A DNA stretch of 17,154 bases, taken from Syntrophomonadaceae bacterium (GTDB lineage: Bacteria; Bacillota; Dethiobacteria; DTU022). The notes under the pieces were generated by a model. The model worked only from the letters and a program-made list of their open reading frames with translations, ran no database searches and was not told where the DNA came from. Of the stretch, positions 5,866 through 13,513 are shown in pieces (the stretch's first letter is position 1; every line of letters starts with the position of its first letter). Location of the stretch: contig SLHT01000139.1 in NCBI GenBank assembly GCA_007136055.1, positions 1 to 17,154 of the forward strand, written 5' to 3'. Both the position numbers and the translations under genes were made by a program.

Positions 5866-6786
5866 ATGGAAAAAACACAGCTTTATGACATGGTTATTAT
5901 CGGTGGAGGCCCGGCCGGAGCGACTGCGGCAATTTATGCAGCCAGGGCCGGTCTTGCATCTGTTATTCTCGAACAAATGAATATCGGTGGAGAAATTGTT
6001 GTTACTGATCGGCTCGATAACTACCCTGGTTTTCCGGAAGGTATCGCGGGAGCTGAATTTGGCCTGCTTCTCCAGCAGCAGCTAGAAAGCTTAGATGTGC
6101 CTGTTGAATTGGCCCAGGTTGAAAGTCTTTCTCTTAAAGGAGAGGTTAAAGAAATTATTTCTTCAGCAGAAGCTTACAAAGGCAAAACAATTCTTATTGC
6201 CACCGGAACAGAACCCAACCTGCTTGGTGTTGAAGGTGAAATAGAGCTGCGCGGCCGTGGTGTTTCCTACTGCGCCACCTGTGATGCTGCCTTTTTCCGT
6301 GGCAAGACTATTGGTGTAGTTGGCGGCGGAGACGCCGCCCTTGAAGAAACAATTTTTTTATCTCGCTTTGTTGAAAAAGTATATCTGATTCACCGGCGCG
6401 ATGAATTTCGCGGTTGTAGCTGGTTGCAGGAAAAAGTTTTGAAACTGCCTAATGCCGAGGTGCTCTGGAACACAACCGTTAGCAAGATTGAAGGGGAAGG
6501 CAAGGTTACCGCCCTGCAGATCAGGCAGGATGGCAGGGATCGCCGCTTGGAAGCATCCGGCATTTTTATCTATACCGGACGCATGCCAAAAACCGGTTTT
6601 CTTGAAGGTGCTGAATTGGAGCAGGATGAACGAGGATTTATTGTAACTAATGCAAAGATGGAAACATCAGTTGAAGGAGTTTACGCCGCCGGCGATATTA
6701 GAAAAAAATATTTACGGCAGGTAGTTACTGCTGCTTCAGACGGGGCTGTAGCAGCAACCGCTGCAGCCCAGTATATCTATGCCTAA
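5866..6786 (+). CDS. trxB: Thioredoxin reductase, NADPH-dependent flavoprotein
   Basis: A low-molecular-weight thioredoxin reductase transfers electrons from NADPH through FAD and a disulfide to thioredoxin. The 306-residue length is normal. The FAD loop IIGGGPAGATAA is at residues 11-22, the redox pair Cys136-Ala-Thr-Cys139 followed by Asp, the NADPH fold GVVGGGDAALEE from residue 150, the NADPH-phosphate motif HRRDEFR at 176-182, and the C-terminal FAD segment GVYAAGDIRKK. The HRR motif favours NADPH over ferredoxin-dependent relatives. The start ATG has AGGAGG 8 bases upstream. The mgtC-like gene follows 15 bases later on the same transcript. No thioredoxin gene is near. Confidence 0.93.
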   Translation: MEKTQLYDMVIIGGGPAGATAAIYAARAGLASVILEQMNIGGEIVVTDRLDNYPGFPEGIAGAEFGLLLQQQLESLDVPVELAQVESLSLKGEVKEIISSAEAYKGKTILIATGTEPNLLGVEGEIELRGRGVSYCATCDAAFFRGKTIGVVGGGDAALEETIFLSRFVEKVYLIHRRDEFRGCSWLQEKVLKLPNAEVLWNTTVSKIEGEGKVTALQIRQDGRDRRLEASGIFIYTGRMPKTGFLEGAELEQDERGFIVTNAKMETSVEGVYAAGDIRKKYLRQVVTAASDGAVAATAAAQYIYA

Positions 6787-6801
6787 AGGTGGTTTTATCC
6801 T

Positions 6802-7530
6802 GTGTATATTGAATCATGGGAAATAGCGGTCAGACTATTGCTGGCAGTATTTTTAGGTGGTCTGATCGGTGTTGAGCGGGAAAGAATTAATCGCCCCGCC
6901 GGTTTTCGTACCCATATCCTGGTTTGCTCCGGCTCGGCTTTAATTATGCTTGTTTCTGCTTACGGTTTTACCGGCCAGATGGGCGATGGTTTCCTGGCTG
7001 ACCCGGGACGTATTGCCGCAGGTGTGGTTACCGGAATCGGTTTTCTCGGAGCGGGGACAATTTTACAGCAGAGAGGCAGTGTGCGCGGTCTCACCACTGC
7101 AGCTACGATCTGGGTTGTTTCAGGTGTCGGGCTGGCGGCAGGGATTGGCTTTTACCTCGGAGCGATCCTGACTACTTTCTTCGTATTGATAAGCCTGCTG
7201 CTCTTGAGGCGGGCTGAAGACTACTTTTTTGTCCGGCGCCGTTTAAAGCATCTCAAGGTCAGGGCTGTTGATCAACCCGGTTTGCTGGGTTTGATCGGCG
7301 CTATTCTTGGCGAAAAAATGGTTAATATCAGGAAAAGTGAATTGAGCGAGCCCGAAATAATTGAAAAAAGTGGAGTAGATATGATTACAATTGATTTTTT
7401 TGTAGAAGTGCCCACCGACCTTAACCTCAAAGACCTTTTCGACAGCCTGCATGAAGTAGAAAGCATATCAGAGATACACTGGCAGAATGAGGTTGTCAGA
7501 AAAGATAATTTAAACTCCGGCCTCCTGTAA
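6802..7530 (+). CDS. MgtC/SapB-family membrane protein with ACT-like tail
   Basis: This is a 242-residue membrane protein. The N-terminal half (to about residue 140) carries the MgtC/SapB signature: GGLIGVERER, then RPAGFRTHILVCSGSALIML, and GIGFLGAGTI followed by VRGLTTAATIWVVSGVGLAAG, in about five helices. The C-terminal part (about 148-230) begins KVRAVDQPGLLGLIGAIL, an ACT-like regulatory domain as in MgtC itself. Known members bind or modulate the F1Fo ATPase or contribute to growth under low Mg2+; the role here is not established. It starts at GTG 6802 with AAAGGTGG 9 bases upstream. It is the second gene after trxB, and I see no terminator after it. Confidence 0.9.
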   Translation: MYIESWEIAVRLLLAVFLGGLIGVERERINRPAGFRTHILVCSGSALIMLVSAYGFTGQMGDGFLADPGRIAAGVVTGIGFLGAGTILQQRGSVRGLTTAATIWVVSGVGLAAGIGFYLGAILTTFFVLISLLLLRRAEDYFFVRRRLKHLKVRAVDQPGLLGLIGAILGEKMVNIRKSELSEPEIIEKSGVDMITIDFFVEVPTDLNLKDLFDSLHEVESISEIHWQNEVVRKDNLNSGLL

Positions 7531-7576
7531 ACATCATTTTCAAAATCTACGGAACTAAATACAGACGAAAAGAGCC

Positions 7577-7626
7577 GTATGTAAGCGCTATTAAAAGATA
7601 ATAAGCAGATAAATGCGCTTATATAC
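7577..7626. repeat. Imperfect inverted repeat upstream of ctsR
   Basis: GTATGTAAGCGC at 7577-7588 pairs with GCGCTTATATAC at 7615-7626, 11 of 12 positions, across 26 AT-rich bases. No T-run follows, so it is a poor terminator. It could be an operator or a hairpin at the end of the mgtC transcript; neither is proven. Confidence 0.35.
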
Positions 7627-7642
7627 TTACAGGGCATACTCA

Positions 7643-7672
7643 TGCTGGAATTTGGGCTTGCTAAATCCAGCA
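7643..7672. repeat. Short hairpin overlapping the putative ctsR -35
   Basis: TGCTGGAATTT at 7643-7653 can pair with AAATCCAGCA at 7663-7672, with one bulged A, leaving a 9-base loop. Six A's rather than T's follow, so it is not a plus-strand terminator. The 3' arm starts on the last base of the proposed -35 at 7658-7663. Confidence 0.3.
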
Positions 7673-7688
7673 AAAAATGAGATATTAT
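7658..7688 (+). promoter_or_regulatory. Probable ctsR operon promoter
   Basis: TTGCTA at 7658-7663 with GATATT at 7681-7686 (17-base spacing) or TATTAT at 7683-7688 (19-base spacing) is the best candidate. Hexamers are only fair. Support comes mainly from the CtsR operator lying directly downstream, over the expected start of transcription. Confidence 0.45.
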
Positions 7689-7695
7689 ATGTGAA

Positions 7696-7731
7696 GGTCA
7701 GAGAAGGTCAGACATTTACGGAAAGGCCAGA
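7696..7731 (+). promoter_or_regulatory. CtsR operator: tandem heptads plus a third copy
   Basis: Two exact heptads GGTCAGA at 7696-7702 and 7706-7712, separated by GAA, match the known CtsR operator, a tandem GGTCAAA heptad with a 3-base spacer. A third degenerate copy, GGCCAGA, is at 7725-7731, just before the ctsR ATG at 7737 and overlapping the AAAGG that could act as its ribosome binding site. This implies autoregulation of the operon by CtsR. Confidence 0.85.
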
Positions 7732-7736
7732 TCCTA

Positions 7737-8213
7737 ATGCCCAATCTTACGGATTATATAGAGGAATATTTAAAAAGGATGCTGGCGCTAAGTTCGGACA
7801 AGTATATTGAAATAAAGCGACGTGAACTGGCCGGAAAATTTTCCTGCGTTCCGTCTCAGATCAATTATGTGTTGGAGAGGCGTTTTTCCCTGGAAAGGGG
7901 TTACCTGGTTGAAAGCAGGCGGGGTGGAGGCGGTTGTATTCGCATTTACCGCATCAGCCCTGACCAGGTGGAAACATGGCGCGACTTAATCAGCAGCACC
8001 AGCGGAGAAAAGTTTGAGTCAGTTAAGGTTAAACAACTGCTGACAAGAATGATCGAGGAAAAAGTTATTTCCAGGCGCGAGTCTAGTGTGCTCAAAGCGA
8101 TTATACGCGAAGAAATATATATAAGGTCGGGTTTAAACCGGGAGCAAGCATGTAAATTGCAGCGCAGCTTATTTAGCGAGGCCCTGGATGAATTGCTTAA
8201 GACCGGCTATTAA
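7737..8213 (+). CDS. ctsR: Transcriptional repressor CtsR
   Basis: CtsR represses class III heat-shock genes by binding tandem heptads and is released by heat or McsB activity. The 158-residue protein starts PNLTDYIEEYLKRML, has a winged helix-turn-helix with KFSCVPSQINYVLERRF (34-50), and the glycine-rich thermosensing wing SRRGGGGCIRIYRI with Arg61-Arg62 and Gly63-66, equivalent to the heat-sensing loop of the B. subtilis protein. The C-terminal half holds the dimerisation domain (from about 75). It is the first gene of the operon; its own operator lies immediately upstream. The ribosome binding site is weak and partly shared with the operator. Confidence 0.95.
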   Translation: MPNLTDYIEEYLKRMLALSSDKYIEIKRRELAGKFSCVPSQINYVLERRFSLERGYLVESRRGGGGCIRIYRISPDQVETWRDLISSTSGEKFESVKVKQLLTRMIEEKVISRRESSVLKAIIREEIYIRSGLNREQACKLQRSLFSEALDELLKTGY

Positions 8214-8237
8214 AAGAGGGGCAGGAGTGTTAATGAA

Positions 8238-8789
8238 ATGCTGTGTCAGGAGTGTCGGCGCAAAGAAGCTAACATCCATATCGTAAAGAATATAAATGGC
8301 AACCAGTCGGAGCTTAATCTTTGCGAACATTGTGCCAGGAAAAAGGAGGAACTTGATTTTTCTTTCGAGCCCCAGTTTTCCCTGCACAAACTCTTTGCAA
8401 GCATGCTTAACCAAAGTCTGTCTGACAGCCGGGAGGCAATGCAGGCTGACAAAATGCAGTGCCCGTCTTGCAACCTTACTTTTTCCCAGTTTAGCCAGAT
8501 CGGTCGGCTTGGATGCAGCAGTTGCGTTCCTGCTTTTGAAGAAAAATTCAAGCCTTTACTGAGACGAATTCATGGTGGAAGCACCCATGCCGGAAAGGTT
8601 CCGGTCAAAGCTCGCAAACGGGTAAACATTTTACGTGAGCTTGACCAGCTAAAAGAAGATTTGAAGGTTAAAATACAAAATGAAGAGTTTGAAAAGGCAG
8701 CTCTTCTGCGGGATCGTATTAAGGCTGCGGAAAAAGAGATTTATGAGAAAAATGACCAAAACGAAGCTGAAAAGGGAGATCAACAGTGA
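8238..8789 (+). CDS. mcsA: McsA, zinc-binding activator of McsB
   Basis: McsA binds metal and activates the arginine kinase McsB, helping deliver CtsR and damaged proteins to ClpC. The 183-residue protein has four CxxC pairs: Cys3/6, Cys29/32, Cys75/78 and Cys93/96, consistent with two zinc sites. A UVR motif follows near residues 130-170 (RELDQLKEDLKVKIQNEEFEKAALLRDRI). AGGAG at 8223-8227 lies 10 bases before the ATG. An out-of-frame ATG at 8233 overlaps the leader. The last codon overlaps the next gene's GTG by 4 bases (GTGA), so mcsA and mcsB should be translationally coupled. Confidence 0.93.
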   Translation: MLCQECRRKEANIHIVKNINGNQSELNLCEHCARKKEELDFSFEPQFSLHKLFASMLNQSLSDSREAMQADKMQCPSCNLTFSQFSQIGRLGCSSCVPAFEEKFKPLLRRIHGGSTHAGKVPVKARKRVNILRELDQLKEDLKVKIQNEEFEKAALLRDRIKAAEKEIYEKNDQNEAEKGDQQ

Positions 8790-9838
8790 AACAATTAGAA
8801 TTCAGTCTCAGCCGCTGGATGGATGGCGGCGGTCCCGAAACTGATATCGTGATCAGCTCCAGGGTGCGGGCAGCAAGGAACCTGGAAGGCCACACTTTTC
8901 CCTGTCTTGCGTCCGAGGAGGAAACAGGGGATGTTTTGGAAAAGATTAACTCTACGATAGCAGGAAAAAAAGATTTTAGCGAGTTTCTTTACTGGCCGAT
9001 GGGGCAACTGTCTGAATTTGAAAAACAAGCCTTGGTTGAAAAGCATCTAATCAGCCTTTTCCTGGCCCGCGAATCAAAGAATGGCGCCTTGTTGCTGCGT
9101 CGGGATGAAGCCGTCAGTGTGATGATTAATGAAGAAGATCATCTGCGCATCCAGGCGATTTTGCCCGGACTGCAGTTGGAAGAAGCCTGGCAGGAAACAG
9201 AGGTTTATGACGATTTGCTGGAAAATGATCTTGAATATGCCTTTCATGAAAACTACGGTTACCTGACGGCCTGTCCGACCAACATTGGTACAGGTTTAAG
9301 GGCATCAGTAATGCTGCACCTGCCGGCACTAATTGTAACCAGGCAAATTAACCGTTATTTAGGGGCTCTTTCGCAGATCGGCCTGACAGCACGTGGCGTT
9401 TACGGCGAAGGGACAGAAATTATCGGCAACCTGGTCCAGGTATCTAACCAGGTAACCCTGGGGCAGAGTGAAGAAGAAATCATCAGCAATCTTTATAGCG
9501 TTATTGGCCAGGTCATTGAACAGGAGCAGAACGCGCGGCAGGCATTGCTTGATAAAAAAAGGGCAGATTTAGCCGACAAAGCATGGCGAGCCCTGGGTAT
9601 TCTAGAGCATGCACAAATTATGAGTTCACAGGAAGCGATGCAGCTTATCTCCGACCTGCGTCTTGGACATGACCTTGGTTTGATCAAGCTGGTTAATCAT
9701 AAGCTTTTAAACGAGTTGTTAGTTTTAATCCGGCCCGGATGTTTACAGCTTTTAGCAGGTAGAGAACTGAATAACAGCGAAAGAAATATAGAGAGGCCGG
9801 TTCAGGTTAAAGAAGCCCTGGATCGCTACAAGGAGTGA
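8786..9838 (+). CDS. mcsB: Protein-arginine kinase McsB
   Basis: McsB phosphorylates arginines on damaged proteins, marking them for ClpCP, and on CtsR. The 350-residue protein has the phosphagen-kinase catalytic fold: ISSRVRAARNLEGHTFP (phosphate-binding arginines, about 23-39), the catalytic-cysteine loop CPTNIGTGLRAS starting at Cys163, and RGVYGEGTEI (about residue 205). It starts at GTG 8786 with a GGGAG site about 8 bases upstream, and overlaps the mcsA stop. No terminator follows; a second promoter and a large hairpin separate it from clpC, so clpC can be read from both. Confidence 0.95.
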   Translation: MKQLEFSLSRWMDGGGPETDIVISSRVRAARNLEGHTFPCLASEEETGDVLEKINSTIAGKKDFSEFLYWPMGQLSEFEKQALVEKHLISLFLARESKNGALLLRRDEAVSVMINEEDHLRIQAILPGLQLEEAWQETEVYDDLLENDLEYAFHENYGYLTACPTNIGTGLRASVMLHLPALIVTRQINRYLGALSQIGLTARGVYGEGTEIIGNLVQVSNQVTLGQSEEEIISNLYSVIGQVIEQEQNARQALLDKKRADLADKAWRALGILEHAQIMSSQEAMQLISDLRLGHDLGLIKLVNHKLLNELLVLIRPGCLQLLAGRELNNSERNIERPVQVKEALDRYKE

Positions 9839-9846
9839 CAAAAAAG

Positions 9847-9876
9847 TTGACAGAGGTCGGTTGCACTTGTTAATAT
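9847..9876 (+). promoter_or_regulatory. Internal promoter for clpC
   Basis: A perfect TTGACA at 9847-9852 is followed, 18 bases on, by TAATAT at 9871-9876 preceded by TG at the extended -10 position. It begins 9 bases after mcsB ends. A GGTCGG in the spacer resembles half a CtsR heptad but lacks a partner. It could give clpC basal expression outside CtsR control. Confidence 0.55.
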
Positions 9877-9913
9877 CTAGCCGTTTAAGTATTTGATGAT
9901 GACAAGAGAAGAT

Positions 9914-9980
9914 CTGTTTGGCTGCCGGGTATGTTTAACCTGGAAGTGAATTAAGGTGGACATATCCGGCAGCCAAACAG
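9914..9980 (+). promoter_or_regulatory. Very stable hairpin in the clpC leader
   Basis: Bases 9914-9934 pair with 9960-9980 over 21 positions, 20 Watson-Crick and one G-U in RNA. The 25-base loop is 9935-9959. The stem is GC-rich in the middle (GGCTGCCGG). No U-tract follows, so it is not an intrinsic terminator. It ends 33 bases before the clpC ribosome binding site. It may protect or process the mRNA (RNase III-type cutting) or be a small inserted palindromic element. Confidence 0.75.
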
Positions 9981-10013
9981 CAAAATTAAGAGTTACTGCG
10001 AATATCTTATGAA

Positions 10014-10020
10014 AGAGGTG
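10014..10020 (+). promoter_or_regulatory. Ribosome binding site that sets the clpC start
   Basis: AGAGGTG lies 6 bases before ATG 10027. The ATG at 10009 precedes this site and has none of its own, so the extra six residues of the longer frame are probably not translated. Confidence 0.7.
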
Positions 10021-10026
10021 AACTAC

Positions 10027-12465
10027 ATGTTTATGTTTGGAAGGTTTACTGAAAGAGCACAGCAGGTTTTGGTTTTGTCACAGGAAGAGGCAAAGCGTTT
10101 GAATCACAACTTCATTGGCACCGAGCACCTGCTTTTAGGCCTTGCCCGTGAAGGGTCCGGCATTGCTGCCAGGGCACTTCAGAATATGACTGTTGATTTA
10201 AATCGTGTTCGCCAGGAAGTAGAAAGAATTACTCCTAAAGGTGAAAAAGTTATCCAGCAGGGGATTAGCTACACTCCCCGGGCAAAGCGGGTGGTCGAAC
10301 TGGCCATTGAAGAAAGTCAGAACCTGGGTCACAACTATGTTGGTACCGAGCACTTGATGCTTGGGTTGGTCAGGGAAGGTGAAGGCATTGCCGCTCAGGT
10401 TCTCTCAAACCTGGGTCTTGATTTGAAGCGGGCCCGCAAAGAAGTTATTCAGTTGTTGGGCGGTGAAGAAGGCACTGCAAAAGCTATGGAAGGGGATAAA
10501 GCCGAACCCCAGACTCCTACCGTTGATACCTTTGGCCGTGATTTGACCAGGCTTTCGAAAGAGGGGAAGCTCGACCCTGTCATCGGCCGCGAAAAAGAGA
10601 TCGAAAGGGTAATCCAGATCTTAAGCAGGCGGACAAAAAATAACCCCTGCCTGATTGGAGAACCGGGCGTAGGCAAAACTGCTATCGCCGAAGGTTTGGC
10701 CCAGCGGATAGTTGAAGGTAAGGTGCCCGAGATTCTGCGCGACAAGCGGGTTGTAACTATTGAATTGGCTGCCGTTGTTGCCGGAACTAAGTACCGCGGC
10801 GAATTTGAAGAACGCCTGCGCAAGTTAATGAACGAGTTGCGCCAGGCAGGTAACGTGATGGTTTTTATCGATGAACTGCATACTTTGATCGGGGCGGGCG
10901 CCGCTGAAGGGGCTATAGATGCTTCTAATATCCTCAAGCCGGCCCTGGCCCGTGGTGAACTGCAGTGTATAGGGGCGACAACTCTAGACGAATACCGCAG
11001 GCATATCGAAAAAGATCCGGCCCTTGAAAGAAGGTTCCAGCAAATCATTGTCGGTGAGCCGACCCGTGAGGAAAGCGTTGAAATCCTTAAAGGCCTGCGA
11101 GATCGTTACGAAGCTCACCACAAGGTGAAAATTACCGATGACGCGGTTGAAGCGGCAGTAAAGTTGGGCGATCGCTATATTTCTGATCGCTTCCTGCCCG
11201 ACAAGGCAATCGACTTAATCGACGAAGCAGCTTCCAGGGTACGTATCCGTAACTATACTGTGCCACCCGACTTGAAAGAGGTTGAGGAAAAATTATACAA
11301 TCTGCGCACAGAAAAAGAGTCATCGGTGCGTAACCAGGAGTTTGAAAAAGCAGCCAAGCTGCGCGATGAGGAACATAAACTCAAAGAAGACTTGGAAGAG
11401 CAGAAGAAAGAGTGGGAACAAAAAATAGGCGCATCAGATTTGTCGTTGGTTACCGAGGAAGATGTTGCTTACATCGTATCCAGCTGGACAGGGGTTCCGG
11501 TGAAGCGGCTGGCTGAAGAAGAGTCTGTGCGCCTTATGAATCTTGAAGAGACCCTGCACAACCGTATTATAGGCCAGGACGAGGCGGTGCGCTCTGTGTC
11601 GCGTGCTGTGCGCCGGGCCAGGGCAGGGTTAAAGGATCCGAAGCGGCCGATCGGTTCATTTATATTTCTCGGACCGACCGGGGTTGGTAAAACTGAATTG
11701 GGAAGAGCCCTGGCCGAGGCTCTCTTCGGAGATGAGAACTCGGTTATTAGGCTTGACATGTCTGAGTACATGGAGAAGCATACTGCCGCCCGCCTGATTG
11801 GAGCGCCGCCCGGCTATATCGGTTACGAAGAAGGCGGGCAGTTGACAGAAAAGGTGCGGCGCAGTCCCTACTCTGTTATCCTGCTCGATGAAATTGAAAA
11901 AGCGCACCCGGATGTCTTTAATATTCTGTTGCAGATCTTAGAAGACGGGCGTCTGACTGACGGCAAAGGCCGCACGGTTGATTTCCGCAATACGGTGGTA
12001 ATCATGACTTCAAATGTCGGCGCTAACTTCCTGAACAAGTCAACAGTAGGCTTCGGGGCCAGTGCCAGTGATGAAGAAGCCGATTATGATAAAATGAAAG
12101 AGCGGGTTATGGACGAGTTAAAGCGAACCTTCCGTCCGGAGTTTTTAAATCGGGTCGATGACCTGATTGTCTTTCATGCTCTGAGCAAAGAGCATATCAG
12201 GCAAATAGTTGATATTATGCTCAACGAGCTGAACAAGCGGATTGAGGAGTACAGCCTGCATATTGAGGTTTCAGATGACGTAAAGGGCAAGTTGCTGCAG
12301 GAAGGTTTCGACCCCACCTATGGCGCGCGGCCGCTCAGGCGCGTAATCCAGAGGCGTCTCGAAGACGGCATCTCTGAAGAACTCCTGCAGGGCAAAATAG
12401 CTCCCGGGGATACTGTGTCTGTAAACATAGACGAAAAAGACGAGTTAACCTTTAGCAAGAAGTAG
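10027..12465 (+). CDS. clpC: AAA+ unfoldase ClpC
   Basis: ClpC is the ATPase that unfolds substrates, including McsB-marked proteins, for the ClpP protease. The 812-residue length is normal. Two N-terminal Clp_N repeats (about 1-145) start MFGRFTERAQQVL. First AAA domain: Walker A GEPGVGKT with Lys217 and Walker B VMVFIDELH. A UVR-bearing middle domain follows (about 410-465, RNQEFEKAAKLRDEEHKL). Second AAA domain: Walker A GPTGVGKT with Lys555 and Walker B VILLDEIEKAH. The VGFGA segment is the ClpP-docking loop, so it should work with a ClpP not encoded here. The D2-small domain ends YGARPLRRVIQRRLED. Start ATG 10027 matches the family's short N-terminus. radA, which follows clpC in B. subtilis, is absent. 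Confidence 0.96.
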   Translation: MFMFGRFTERAQQVLVLSQEEAKRLNHNFIGTEHLLLGLAREGSGIAARALQNMTVDLNRVRQEVERITPKGEKVIQQGISYTPRAKRVVELAIEESQNLGHNYVGTEHLMLGLVREGEGIAAQVLSNLGLDLKRARKEVIQLLGGEEGTAKAMEGDKAEPQTPTVDTFGRDLTRLSKEGKLDPVIGREKEIERVIQILSRRTKNNPCLIGEPGVGKTAIAEGLAQRIVEGKVPEILRDKRVVTIELAAVVAGTKYRGEFEERLRKLMNELRQAGNVMVFIDELHTLIGAGAAEGAIDASNILKPALARGELQCIGATTLDEYRRHIEKDPALERRFQQIIVGEPTREESVEILKGLRDRYEAHHKVKITDDAVEAAVKLGDRYISDRFLPDKAIDLIDEAASRVRIRNYTVPPDLKEVEEKLYNLRTEKESSVRNQEFEKAAKLRDEEHKLKEDLEEQKKEWEQKIGASDLSLVTEEDVAYIVSSWTGVPVKRLAEEESVRLMNLEETLHNRIIGQDEAVRSVSRAVRRARAGLKDPKRPIGSFIFLGPTGVGKTELGRALAEALFGDENSVIRLDMSEYMEKHTAARLIGAPPGYIGYEEGGQLTEKVRRSPYSVILLDEIEKAHPDVFNILLQILEDGRLTDGKGRTVDFRNTVVIMTSNVGANFLNKSTVGFGASASDEEADYDKMKERVMDELKRTFRPEFLNRVDDLIVFHALSKEHIRQIVDIMLNELNKRIEEYSLHIEVSDDVKGKLLQEGFDPTYGARPLRRVIQRRLEDGISEELLQGKIAPGDTVSVNIDEKDELTFSKK

Positions 12466-12470
12466 TTTTC

Positions 12471-12501
12471 AACACCCTCCCCGGGCGGGAGGGTGTTTTT
12501 T
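12471..12501 (+). terminator. Intrinsic terminator after clpC
   Basis: An 11-bp perfect stem pairs AACACCCTCCC 12471-12481 with 12487-12497 around a 5-base loop (CGGGC), followed by a run of six T's from 12496. It closes the stress operon and separates it from the CO dehydrogenase cluster. Confidence 0.9.
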
Positions 12502-12543
12502 AAAAATTATGAAAGTACCAACTTTAAGGCTTGTAAAGGATTT

Positions 12544-12572
12544 TTAACCTGTTTTGTCGAATAGGCTATAGT
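12544..12572 (+). promoter_or_regulatory. Possible promoter for cooC
   Basis: TTAACC at 12544-12549 and TATAGT at 12567-12572 (5 of 6 to TATAAT) are 17 bases apart, about 50 bases before the cooC start. The -35 matches only 4 of 6. A TGTCG at 12555-12559 is half of a CooA-like site, with no symmetric partner. Confidence 0.35.
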
Positions 12573-12623
12573 CATTAAATTAAATGCGGGTATATTTTTT
12601 TGCCCTGAAAAGGGGTGTAAATA

Positions 12624-13382
12624 TTGAAAATCGCTGTTTCCGGCAAGGGAGGCGCGGGCAAATCTACAGTGTCCGCCCAGTTAGTGCGCTGTTTTACATT
12701 AAATGAATTGCCGGTTTTCGCAGTTGACGCCGATCCCGATGCCAACTTAGGTTTAGTCCTTGGTTTGGATCCGGAAAAAATCGAAAAACTGAGGCCCCTG
12801 GTTGAACTGCAGGATGTAATCGAGGCCAAGAACTTCGGCGGTGGAACGCTGGTCGATCTCAACCCCGATGTTGACGATGTTCTCGAAGATTATACTCTCC
12901 GTGAAGGCCTGATCCGGTTCCTAAAAATGGGTTCCATCAAGCAGGGTGGTTCAGCCTGTTATTGTAAAGAGAACTCATTTTTAAACGCTGTTCTTACAGC
13001 CATGCTTCTCGATCGGGAAGAAGGAGTTGTTCTCGACATGAGCGCCGGCATTGAACATCTGACCCGCGGCACAGCCCGCGGCGTAGAAGTAATGCTGGTA
13101 GTCGTCGAACCAACCCGGGCTGGCGTCAGTACAGCTAAATCTGTCGACCGGCTGGCTGCTGATTTAAAAATCAACCAGATTTATTTTGTTGGCAATAAAA
13201 TCCGCAATGATCAGGACCGTGCCTATCTTGAATCGCAGCTACTTCCTGAACGTTTTGCGGGGATGATTCCATTTTCCGAACAGGTCTTGGAAAAGGCCCG
13301 CCGTGGTGAAGCCCTGGTTTCTAAGCAGGAAGATTTTTTGCCCGGCTTGGAGAAAATATTTGAAATGGTTACCGGGAGGTGA
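12624..13382 (+). CDS. cooC: CooC-type nickel-insertion ATPase for CO dehydrogenase
   Basis: CooC is a MinD/NifH-like dimeric ATPase that matures the NiFe C-cluster of CO dehydrogenase. The 252-residue protein has the deviant Walker A loop GKGGAGKST at 7-15 with the signature lysine at position 8, the switch VDADPDANLG, and a Cys112-Tyr-Cys114 pair. CxC cysteines at positions 112 and 114 bind metal in the studied C. hydrogenoformans CooC1, so the chemistry is likely the same. It starts at TTG 12624 after AGGGGTG. It is followed after 131 bases by the CO dehydrogenase gene, which is its expected client. It might have its own promoter. Confidence 0.9.
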   Translation: MKIAVSGKGGAGKSTVSAQLVRCFTLNELPVFAVDADPDANLGLVLGLDPEKIEKLRPLVELQDVIEAKNFGGGTLVDLNPDVDDVLEDYTLREGLIRFLKMGSIKQGGSACYCKENSFLNAVLTAMLLDREEGVVLDMSAGIEHLTRGTARGVEVMLVVVEPTRAGVSTAKSVDRLAADLKINQIYFVGNKIRNDQDRAYLESQLLPERFAGMIPFSEQVLEKARRGEALVSKQEDFLPGLEKIFEMVTGR

Positions 13383-13513
13383 AGTGATCGGCTTTTGTAT
13401 TTTGCCTGTTTAACATTGTAAATGAAGTATTATAAAAAAATGATTCAAGGGGACAGGTTAGTAAAAACAGCAACTTATGTATCTCACAAATTTAAAGGAG
13501 GTTAAACCAAGAA

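Noticed and set aside
7613..7810. 65-codon plus-strand frame before and across ctsR
   Set aside because: It covers the promoter and operator, has no ribosome binding site and overlaps ctsR in another frame.
9914..9980. Intrinsic terminator before clpC
   Set aside because: The stem is strong but is followed by CAAAATTAAG, with no U-tract.
10540..10552. TTTGACC, a reverse-orientation CtsR heptad in clpC
   Set aside because: It is a single heptad within coding sequence with no tandem partner.
10449..11048. 199-codon minus-strand open frame inside clpC
   Set aside because: Antisense shadow of the first AAA domain with low-complexity Ser/Arg-rich translation and no ribosome binding site.
12550..12575. 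CooA-type CO-responsive operator before cooC
   Set aside because: Only a TGTCG half-site is present; the symmetric CGACA partner is absent.
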